Part shown: piece by piece, positions 57,347-64,000 of the stretch
How positions within the stretch are numbered: position 1 is the first letter of the stretch
How the letters are laid out: each line of letters begins with the position of its first letter
DNA from: DATARH01 sp963773625
GTDB taxonomy: Bacteria; Pseudomonadota; Alphaproteobacteria; ATCC43930; CGMCC-115725
DNA length: 64,000 nucleotides
NCBI GenBank assembly: GCA_963773625.1
Contig: CAVZCJ010000001.1
Span: forward strand, 248,001 to 312,000
Direction of reading: 5' to 3'
Notes under the pieces: generated by a model
The model's input: the letters and a program-made list of their open reading frames with translations, nothing else
Told to the model about the DNA's origin: nothing
Databases searched by the model: none
Position numbers and translations under genes: made by a program

Positions 57347-57559
57347 TCAGCACTCCTCATCGAGAGCCTGGCTGATCTTGGCGAGCGCCACTTCGACGCG
57401 GGCGACGATCTGCGCCGCGGTCGCCTCGATCTTGCCAGCCTCGGCGGCGCGCTCGGCCTGCAGCCGCGCCGCCGCGTCGCTGTCGCCAAGTTGCGGCGCC
57501 GCTTCAAGTCGCAGGACCGCACGCTCCAGTTCCGCAAGGGCGTCGTCGAGGTCGCTCAT
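57347..57559 (-). CDS. Small coiled-coil protein (DUF4164-like)
   Basis: 70 residues, almost wholly helical with heptads of Leu/Ala and charged residues (MSDLDDALAELERAVLRLEA, then KIEATAAQIVARVEVALAKI). Such short coiled-coil proteins (DUF4164) sit directly upstream of zapA in alphaproteobacteria, as here (stop next to the zapA start, GAGTGCTGAG junction). A role in Z-ring organisation is plausible by association only. The gene is the first of the leftward zapA transcript. Confidence 0.75.
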   Translation of the reverse strand: MSDLDDALAELERAVLRLEAAPQLGDSDAAARLQAERAAEAGKIEATAAQIVARVEVALAKISQALDEEC

Positions 57560-57632
57560 GCCTGCATCTTATGCAGAGCACGGCGAACTGCGTCAACGCG
57601 CTAGCGGCAAGTTTTTCCCAGGGCGATATAAC

Positions 57633-58598
57633 TCAGCGCACCCGTTCGTATTTCTGCAACGAGCGGATGTAATCGGGCCGCGGCGTGTCCGGATAGAATT
57701 GCGGCCATTGCGTCCACGACACCTCGCCGACATAGAGATCGCCGCGCGAGTCGACGGCCATTCCGTGCGGGCCAAGGAACGCGGTCGGCGCGGTGCCGGC
57801 ATGCCGGTCACCGAACCGCGACAGCAGATTGCCCTTGTGGTCGACGATGCTGACCCGCGGCCCGAGATTGCCGACATCTCGGTTGACCGCCTGCACCGGC
57901 CCCAATTCGCCGATGTAACAAACCGGGTGGTGGGCATAGTCCATGTACATGCCGCACGGGCGGTGCAGGTTGTTCCACTGCGCCTCGTACTTGCCGTTGC
58001 CGTCGAACACCTGGACCCGGTGGTTTTCGCGGTCGGCGACATAGACCCAGCCATCGGCGTCGGTGCAGATGTTGTGAACGATGTTGAACTCGCCCGGCAT
58101 CGACCCGCTCTCGCCCCACGACATCAGCAATTTGCCGTCCGGCGAATATTTGTGGACCCGCGAATTGCCGTAGCCGTCCGAGACGTAGATCTCGCCCTTC
58201 GGCGACAGCGCGGTATGGGTGCAGCGATGGAACGGCTCGCCCGACATATAGGGCGCCGGCTTGCCGGGAACGCCGAGCTCCAGCAGCACCTTGCCGTCCT
58301 CGAGCCGGCATTTGCGCACGAAATGGCCGCCGTCGTCGGTCAGGTAGATCGAGTCGTCGGGGCCCATGTGGACGCCGTGCGCCCGCGGGTACTGCCCCTC
58401 GCCCCATGACCGCAGGAAATTACCCTGGCGGTCGAACACCATCATCGGGTGCTCGCCGCGATTGAAGACGTAGACGTTGTCGTTCTTGTCGCAGCCGACC
58501 GCGCCGACTTCCTTGAACGACCAGCCGGCGGGCAGCTTCGCCCAGTTCTCGATGATCCGGTACTTGTAGTCGCCGTCTCCGACGATGATGTCCGCCAT
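57633..58598 (-). CDS. NHL-repeat beta-propeller protein (peptidylglycine amidating lyase-like)
   Basis: 321 residues without a signal peptide. Repeated NHL blades are visible: DKNDNVYVFNRGEHPMMVFD, PDDSIYLTDDGGHFVRKC, SPKGEIYVSDGYGNSRVHKY, DADGWVYVADRENHRVQVFD and DSRGDLYVGEVSWTQW. This six-bladed propeller resembles the peptidyl-alpha-hydroxyglycine alpha-amidating lyase family, but bacterial members are of unknown activity. It is divergent from tkt and interrupts the usual zapA/tkt neighbourhood. Intact. Confidence 0.85.
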   Translation of the reverse strand: MADIIVGDGDYKYRIIENWAKLPAGWSFKEVGAVGCDKNDNVYVFNRGEHPMMVFDRQGNFLRSWGEGQYPRAHGVHMGPDDSIYLTDDGGHFVRKCRLEDGKVLLELGVPGKPAPYMSGEPFHRCTHTALSPKGEIYVSDGYGNSRVHKYSPDGKLLMSWGESGSMPGEFNIVHNICTDADGWVYVADRENHRVQVFDGNGKYEAQWNNLHRPCGMYMDYAHHPVCYIGELGPVQAVNRDVGNLGPRVSIVDHKGNLLSRFGDRHAGTAPTAFLGPHGMAVDSRGDLYVGEVSWTQWPQFYPDTPRPDYIRSLQKYERVR

Positions 58599-58725
58599 GG
58601 TCTATCCTCCCCGATGCGCTGTCACGAAACCTAGCCAAAGGGCTGCTAGGACACAATCGACGGCACGGTGCGGGAGCCATGCGCCGGGCGTTTGCGGTCG
58701 AGACAATGAAGGGTAGAGTGCCGGC

Positions 58726-60752
58726 ATGAGCGAAGCAGCCCCGACAACCTCAGCAGCCTCCCCCCTCCCCGCGGCTCGGGACCCGCATTTGCGGCGCATG
58801 GCCAACGCCCTGCGCGCGCTGGCCATGGATGCGGTCGAAAAGGCCAAATCCGGCCATCCCGGCATGCCGATGGGCATGGCCGACATCGCCACCGTGCTGT
58901 TCAGCCGGTTCCTCAACTTCGATCCGAGCGAGCCCGATTGGCCTGACCGCGACCGCTTCGTGCTGTCGAACGGGCACGGCTCGATGCTGCTCTACGGGCT
59001 CTTGCACCTGACCGGCTATCCCGACATGACGATGGACGAGCTGAAGCATTTCCGCCAGCTCGGCAGCAAGACCGCCGGCCATCCCGAGCGCGGGCTGGCG
59101 CCCGGGATCGAGGTGACGACCGGGCCGCTCGGACAGGGCATCGCCAATTCGGTCGGCATGGCGTTGGCCGAGCGGCTGCTCGCGGCCCAGTTCGGAGACG
59201 ACGTCGTCAATCACCGCACCTATGTCTTCTGCGGCGATGGCTGCCTGATGGAGGGCATCAGCCACGAGGCGATGTCGCTCGCCGGGCATCTCCAAGCTCA
59301 ACAAGCTGACCCTGTTGTGGGACAACAACTCGATCACGATCGACGGCGCGACCAGCCTCGCGGTATCCGACGACCAGGTCGCGCGCTTCGCGGCGCATGG
59401 CTGGGCGACTAGGCGGTCGACGGCCACGACCATGCCGAGATCGCCGCCGGGCTCGCATGGGCGCAGCGACAGGACCGCCCGAGCCTCATCGCCTGCAGGA
59501 CGATCATCGGCTTTGGCGCGCCGACCAAGGCCGGCACCGCCGCCGCGCACGGCAGCCCGCTCGGCGCCGAGGAGATCAAGGGCGCACGCGAGCGGCTCGG
59601 CTGGGACTATCCGCCCTTCGTCATCCCCGAGGATGTAAAGCAGTGGTGGCATGGGGTCGGTGCGCGCGGCGCCAAGACGCGCCAGGATTGGGAAACCCGC
59701 CTCGCCGAGCTAGACGCTGGCAAGCGAGCGGAATTCCTGCGTCGCCAGAGCGGCAAGCTGCCGCCCGATCTCGGCAAGACGGTCGCCGGCATCTGCGCGG
59801 ATTTCCGCGCCAAGAACGCCAAGCTGGCGACCCGCCAGGCCTCGGGCGCGGCGCTCGACGCGCTGGTGCCGGCGGTGCCCGAACTGCTCGGCGGCTCGGC
59901 CGACCTGACCCCGTCGAACAACACCAAGGCCAAGGGCGAGGTCGAGGTCAAGCCCGGCGATTTCTCCGGCCGCTACATGCATTGGGGCGTGCGCGAGATG
60001 GGCATGGCCGCGGCGATGAACGGCATCGCCGCGCATGGCGGGCTCATTCCCTATGGCGGCACCTTTCTCACCTTCACCGATTACGCCAGGGGTGCGATCC
60101 GCCTGTCGGCGCTGATGGAGGTCGGCGTCATCTATGTGATGACGCACGATTCGATCGGGCTCGGCGAGGACGGGCCGACGCATCAGCCGGTCGAGCATCT
60201 CGCGGCGCTGCGCGCGATGCCGCACCTCAACGTGTTCCGCCCGGCCGACGCGGTCGAGACCGCCGAGTGCTGGGAATTGGCGCTTGGAAAACCGCCACGC
60301 GCCGTCGATCCTGGCGCTCACCCGCCAGCCGCTGCCGCTGCAGCGCACCGAGGAGCACGGCAAGAACCTGTCGGCGAAGGGCGCCTACGTCCTCGCCGAG
60401 GCCGATGGCGAGCGGCAGGTGACGCTGTTGGCGACCGGCTCGGAAGTGGCGATCGCGATGGATGCGCGCGTCGCACTCGCCACTCAAGGCATTCGCGCCG
60501 CGGTGGTGTCGATGCCGTGCTGGAAATTGTTCGAGAGCCCAGGACGAGGAGTACCGCAAGTCGGTGCTCGGCACCGCGCCGCGCGTCGGGGTCGAGGCGG
60601 CGGTGCGTTTCGGCTGGGACCGCTGGCTCGGCGAGCGCTCCGCCTTTATCGGGATGCACGGCTTTGGCGCGTCGGCGCCGATCGAGGCGCTCTACCCGCA
60701 TTTCGGCATCACCGCCGAGGCCGTCGCCGCCGCTGCCAGATCGCTGGTTTGA
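58726..60752 (+). CDS. tkt: Transketolase (four frame breaks)
   Basis: About 675 residues after repair. Hallmarks are KAKSGHPGMPMGMADIATVL with the catalytic-region His, LSNGHGSMLLYGLLHLTGY, TTGPLGQGIANSVGMALAE, the ThDP/Mg motif FCGDGCLMEGISHEAMSLAG followed by WDNNSITIDG, and the C-terminal region GGSADLTPSNNTK, HDSIGLGEDGPTHQPVEHLA and LLATGSEVAIAMDA. Breaks near 59290 (extra C in CTCCAAG), 59412, 60285 (extra T in CTTGGAAAAC) and 60540 (extra C in GCCCAGG) are all repairable. The ATG at 58726 is used. First gene of tkt-ThuA-gap on the plus strand. Confidence 0.94.
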
Positions 60753-60761
60753 GGTGACCCG

Positions 60762-61576
60762 ATGACAGACGCAAAATCAGGCCGCGCGCATCTGATCGCG
60801 GGCGGGTTCCCGCCCGGTTCGATGGGCGGGCACGACCACGATTATGCCCGGCTGAAGCTGCTGGGCCTCCTAGCCGAGCGCGAGGTCCCCGCCTCGGTCG
60901 CCAACGATTTCGCCGATGTCGAGAAATGGCTCCCGGTGAGCCAGTTGCTGATCACCTATGTCGCCGGGCCTTACCCAAATGCCGCGCAAACCGAAGCATT
61001 GCGAAGCTGGCTCGAGAGCGGCGGCAAATGGCTGGCGCTGCATGGCACCAGCGGCGGACGCGCCGAGCGGGTCGAGGGCGTGCGCATGCGCCGCACCCTC
61101 AAGACCGAGCATCACGCGCTGCTCGGGAGCTTCTTCCTGACCCATCCGCCGATCTGCGAATTCCGCGCCGAGATACGCGACCCGAACCATCCGCTGACGC
61201 GCGGGGTCGGGACCTCGTTCACCGTCGAGGACGAGCCCTATTTCATCGAACTGCAGGACCCGGGCTCGACGACAGATCCTGCTGACCGCGGATTACGGCG
61301 CGCGCCGGCGAAGGATCGGCGGTCGGCTCGCTCTACCCGCGCGACACCTCGCTGCAGGCCGACGGCAAGACCCGGGTCATCGGCTACACCAAGGCGGTGG
61401 GCGAAGGGGGCGTCACCTATTACGCGCTCGGCCACTGCCATAATCCGGCGATCCGCGCCGCTCGCGCCTTTACCGATCCGGCCGACAAGACCCCGCCGAC
61501 TTTCCGTGCTCCCTGGGAGAGCGAAGGATTCGTGACGCTGCTGCGCAACGCCATCGCCTGGGGCATCGGCGACTAA
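60762..61576 (+). CDS. ThuA domain protein (two frame breaks)
   Basis: About 270 residues after repair. ThuA-like (trehalose-utilisation, class I glutamine amidotransferase-like fold) features are HLIAGGFPPGSMGGHDHDYA, VSQLLITYVAGPYPN, SWLESGGKWLALHGTSGG, THPPICEFRAEI and NHPLTRGVGTSFTVEDEPYF. After breaks near 61265-61320 it resumes GSLYPRDTSLQADGKTRVIG and VTYYALGHCHNPAIRAARAF, ending in AIAWGIGD at a TAA at 61574. It begins 10 bases after the tkt stop, so it is cotranscribed. Enzymatic role unknown; relatives include 3-ketoglycoside hydrolases. Confidence 0.83.
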
Positions 61577-61690
61577 CCACGTCGCCGATGCGCACACCGC
61601 TCAGGTCAGGAAGTTTTTTCGCACAGATGGAATACGGTACCGGTTCGTTGCGTTATGTCCGTATCGCAACTTCAAGCAACGGAGCGTCCC

Positions 61691-61900
61691 ATGCGCCGCA
61701 TCATTCTCTCGATCGCCGCTGCCGCCGTGGTCGTCACCGGTCTCGTCGGCACAACCCCCGCAAAGGCCGACTGGCCATATTATGGCGGGGGCTATTACCA
61801 CAACGGTTGGCGCGCGCAGGAGTGGCGCGAGCATCGATATTGGGCCTGGCGGCACCATCTCTGGTGGCAGGCGCATCGCGGCGGTTATTGGTATCGCTGA
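61691..61900 (+). CDS. Tiny secreted aromatic-rich protein
   Basis: 69 residues from ATG 61691 with GGAG 6 bases upstream. MRRIILSIAAAAVVVTGLVG is a signal peptide with cleavage after AKA. The mature 40-odd residues are dominated by Trp, Tyr, His, Gly and Arg (DWPYYGGGYYHNGWRAQEW, then HRYWAWRHHLWWQAHRGGY). Such short W/Y/H-rich exported peptides are common but uncharacterised in alphaproteobacteria. A strong terminator follows 26 bases after the stop, so it is a single-gene unit. Confidence 0.65.
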   Translation: MRRIILSIAAAAVVVTGLVGTTPAKADWPYYGGGYYHNGWRAQEWREHRYWAWRHHLWWQAHRGGYWYR

Positions 61901-61926
61901 TCCCCGCTGAAACGCGGCAAGCCAGC

Positions 61927-61957
61927 AAAGGCCTTCGGGGCTTTCCCGAAGGCCTTT
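61927..61957 (+). terminator. Rho-independent terminator
   Basis: A perfect 13-bp stem (AAAGGCCTTCGGG with CCCGAAGGCCTTT) around a 5-base loop GCTTT, with T residues ending the stem. It lies 26 bases after the stop of the small secreted-protein gene and separates it from gap. Confidence 0.85.
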
Positions 61958-62072
61958 ACGCCGGCGCCCCGGCGCCATCCCAATCTGCGGGCCGATCGCC
62001 CCAGGCGAGCGCTTCACGCGCGGACGCAATCTGTTCTAAGCTGCGGCCCCGGCTTGGCGGAGGAGTGCGAAC

Positions 62073-63083
62073 ATGGCGATCAGGGTTGCAATCAACGGGT
62101 TCGGCCGTATCGGTCGGTTGGTGATGCGCGCAGCCTTGGAGCATCCGGAAAAGCAGCTCGAAATCGTCGGCATCAACGATCTCGGCCCGGTCGCGACCAA
62201 CGCGCACCTGCTCAAATACGACAGCGTGCACGGCCGCTTTCCCGGCGAGGTTACGTCGGGCGACAACTGGATGGACGCCGGGCAGGGCAAAATCCGCGTC
62301 ACCGCCGAGCGCGACCCGGCGAAGCTGCCATGGAAGGAGCTTGGCGTCGACGTGGCGCTCGAATGCACCGGCATCTTCACCAAGCGCGAGGCTGCCGCGA
62401 AACATCTCGAAGCCGGCGCCAAGAAGGTGATCATCTCGGCCCCGGCCGACGGCGTCGATTTCACCGTCGTCATGGGCGTCAATCACGAAGGGCTGAAGGC
62501 CGACCACGCCGTCATCTCGAACGGCTCATGCACGACCAATTGCCTGGCGCCGGTCGCCTATGTGCTGAACCAGGGCATCGGCATCGAGCGCGGCTTCATG
62601 ACGACGATCCATGCCTACACCGGCGACCAGAGCCTGCAGGACACGCTGCACAGCGATCTGCGCCGGGCGCGCGCGGCCGCGCTGTCGATGATCCCGACTT
62701 CGACCGGCGCGGCGCGGGCGATCGGGGTGGTGCTGCCGGCGCTCAAAGGCAAGCTCGACGGCACCGCGATCCGCGTGCCGACCGCCAACGTGTCGCTGAT
62801 CGACCTGACCTTCGACGCATCGCGCGACACCGACGCGGCCGAGGTCAATTCGCTGATGGAGGAAGCAGCGAAGTCGAACCGCCTCAAGGGCATCCTCGGC
62901 ATCAACAACGCGCCCACCGTCTCGGTCGACTTCAACCACGATCCGCACAGTTCGACCTTCGACGTCACCCAGACCCAGGTGCTCGACAAGAAATTCGTCC
63001 GCGTCCTGTCCTGGTACGACAACGAATGGGGCTTCTCGAACCGCATGGTCGAGGTCGCGGCGCATTTTGGCGCGATGCACTGA
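62073..63083 (+). CDS. gap: Glyceraldehyde-3-phosphate dehydrogenase, type I
   Basis: 336 residues. It starts MAIRVAINGFGRIGRLVMRA with the NAD-binding GFGRIG. The active-site Cys is in NGSCTTNCLAPVAYVLN with HAYTGDQSLQDTLH downstream, PTSTGAARAIGVVLPALKGK, and the C-terminal SWYDNEWGFSNRMVEVA. A normal-length glycolytic/gluconeogenic GapA/GapB-type enzyme. GGAGGAG at 62058-62064 precedes the ATG. In many alphaproteobacteria pgk follows gap; here it does not. Confidence 0.98.
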   Translation: MAIRVAINGFGRIGRLVMRAALEHPEKQLEIVGINDLGPVATNAHLLKYDSVHGRFPGEVTSGDNWMDAGQGKIRVTAERDPAKLPWKELGVDVALECTGIFTKREAAAKHLEAGAKKVIISAPADGVDFTVVMGVNHEGLKADHAVISNGSCTTNCLAPVAYVLNQGIGIERGFMTTIHAYTGDQSLQDTLHSDLRRARAAALSMIPTSTGAARAIGVVLPALKGKLDGTAIRVPTANVSLIDLTFDASRDTDAAEVNSLMEEAAKSNRLKGILGINNAPTVSVDFNHDPHSSTFDVTQTQVLDKKFVRVLSWYDNEWGFSNRMVEVAAHFGAMH

Positions 63084-63511
63084 GCAAACCCGGCGCCGCC
63101 CCTGCCATCGTCGTTCATTCGCTGATCCATGCGGTCGCGGCGCTCGAAGCCGCCGCCGGCCGTGACATCGTCCTGCTGAGCGCACCCGGCGCCGGGATCT
63201 ATGCCGGCGCCGGCTGGTGGCAGGCGCTGGTCGAGGCCGCGCACGCGGCTGTGCCGGCGGCGAAATTCGCCGCCATCCTCGATTGCGGCGACGATGCCGG
63301 CGCGGCGCAGGCGGCATTCCGAGCCAAGGCCGAGGCAGCGATCTTCACTGGCAGAGCCGATATTGCGGCGCAACTCACCGGGATCGCCGGGCAGCAAGGC
63401 GCGCGGCTGCTGACCGCTCGGCCCCAGCCGCTCCTCGATCTCGGCGAGCTATTCTTCGCCTCATCCGACACGCTGCGAGAGCGCTGCGCCGATGCCCTCG
63501 CCTCGGTTTGA
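63080..63511 (+). CDS. Hypothetical protein downstream of gap, no canonical start codon
   Basis: About 143 codons, beginning around the gap stop (CACTGAGC). The frame has no ATG, and no GTG or TTG near its beginning; a CTG at 63080 overlapping the gap TGA is the only obvious candidate, or a base is missing. The sequence is protein-like: VHSLIHAVAALEAAAGRDIV, LLSAPGAGIYAGAGWWQALV and FAAILDCGDDAGAAQAAFRA, then FTGRADIAAQLTGIAGQQGA. This is an alternating strand-helix pattern suggesting a small alpha/beta protein. Codon use matches the neighbours. Family not recognised. It lies between gap and the aldolase in the same direction. Confidence 0.6.
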   Translation: MSKPGAAPAIVVHSLIHAVAALEAAAGRDIVLLSAPGAGIYAGAGWWQALVEAAHAAVPAAKFAAILDCGDDAGAAQAAFRAKAEAAIFTGRADIAAQLTGIAGQQGARLLTARPQPLLDLGELFFASSDTLRERCADALASV

Positions 63512-63620
63512 TCACCGCCCCGCGCCGGGTGTTCATCCTCGCCTCGGGGCCGGGGTTTTGCTAAAAAGGGTAGACACCATCGGCCGCCGAAAAGACGGAT
63601 TTCACACTGGAGTGATGATC

Positions 63621-64000
63621 ATGGCCAATGACCAGATGATGGCCCAAATGTCCAAGAAGGGCGGCTTTATCGCCGCCCTCGACCAAAGCGGCGGGTCGTC
63701 GCCGGGAGCGCTGCGCCTCTACGGCATTCCGGACAGCGCCTATAGCGGCGAGGCCGAGATGTTCCGGCTGATCCACCAGATGCGGGTGCGCATCATGACC
63801 GCTCCGGCCTTTACCGGCGACAAGGTCATCGGCGCGATCCTGTTCGAAGGCACGATGGACGGCGAGGTGCGCGGCAAGCCGACCGCGGCCTATCTGTGGG
63901 ATGAGAAGCAGGTCGTGCCATTTGTCAAAGTCGACCGCGGGCTTGAACCCGAAAAAGACGGTGTCCAGCTGATGCGGCCGATGCCGCAACTCGATCAGCT
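63621..64000 (+). CDS. fda: Class I fructose-bisphosphate aldolase, N-terminal part (runs off window)
   Basis: 126 residues visible. MANDQMMAQMSKKGGFIAAL leads into LDQSGGSSPGALRLYGI, the typical start of the bacterial class I aldolase family, then VRIMTAPAFTGDKVIGAILF and AYLWDEKQVVPFVKVDRGL, in which the Schiff-base barrel begins. It catalyses cleavage/formation of fructose-1,6-bisphosphate. GGAG lies 8 bases before the ATG at 63621; an ATG at 63615 in the same frame is too close to it. The C-terminal half is beyond the window. Confidence 0.93.
   Translation, partial: MANDQMMAQMSKKGGFIAALDQSGGSSPGALRLYGIPDSAYSGEAEMFRLIHQMRVRIMTAPAFTGDKVIGAILFEGTMDGEVRGKPTAAYLWDEKQVVPFVKVDRGLEPEKDGVQLMRPMPQLDQ

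Overview
The window looks like the chromosome of a GC-rich alphaproteobacterium, probably of the Rhodospirillales/Hyphomicrobiales type. This rests on gene order and content, because no rRNA gene is present. The supporting signs are the block glmM-thiD / ftsH-tilS-cpoB-pal-tolBARQ-ybgC-ruvBAC-yebC, the zapA-DUF4164 pair beside a probable 6S RNA and divergent from tkt-gap-fda, a NadQ-type NAD regulator next to nadA-nadC, and an aspartate/glutamate leucyltransferase. No tRNA, CRISPR array, insertion sequence, phage or plasmid gene was recognised.

Layout. 0-5 kb: a ThDP-dependent acetolactate-synthase-like enzyme, a membrane protein, and a short-chain dehydrogenase followed by a cytochrome P450. 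5.1-9.4 kb: the most unusual block. A SLOG-like nucleotide-binding protein runs directly into a multi-spanning membrane protein with SLATT-like features, and converges on a membrane protein carrying two TrkA-N-like Rossmann domains and a RyR domain. 9.4-12.2 kb: YbjQ family protein, small membrane protein, MFS transporter and VOC dioxygenase. 12.4-16.7 kb: NAD synthesis (nadA-nadC-methyltransferase) with its probable regulator nadQ and two operator-like palindromes. 16.8-22.7 kb: small secreted protein, PH-domain protein, TPR38-like protein, DUF1330, bpt, a PcaB/PurB-type lyase and panC. 22.8-25.9 kb: a CUT1-type ABC importer without a local ATPase. 25.9-38.7 kb: catabolic and redox genes (MetE-like, two LLM flavin oxidoreductases, a fused NfnAB-like oxidoreductase of about 1170 codons, M20 amidohydrolase, alpha/beta hydrolase, tartrate/isopropylmalate dehydrogenase, PhzF). 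38.7-57.6 kb: the conserved housekeeping block (thiD, glmM, ftsH, tilS, Tol-Pal, RuvABC, YebC, MetG, YmdB-like phosphoesterase, 6S RNA, zapA). 57.6-64 kb: an NHL-repeat protein, then tkt, a ThuA-domain protein, gap, an unknown ORF and the start of a class I fructose-bisphosphate aldolase.

Reading caution. About twenty genes, many of them essential (glmM, ftsH, tilS, nadA, ruvA, metG, tkt), have reading frames that change once or several times while the encoded protein stays clearly recognisable. Several changes are single-base gains or losses in short homopolymers. I read these mostly as residual indel errors of the sequence, not real pseudogenes. Coordinates for such genes span the reconstructed gene, and the approximate break points are given.

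How the genes work together. The Tol-Pal set (TolQRA motor, TolB, Pal, CpoB) maintains the outer membrane during division, with ZapA acting at the Z ring. GlmM feeds peptidoglycan precursor synthesis, FtsH performs membrane proteolysis, RuvABC resolves Holliday junctions, and tkt/gap/fda serve central carbon flow. The accessory genes suggest an environmental heterotroph using amino-acid, amide and aromatic or terpenoid-like substrates.
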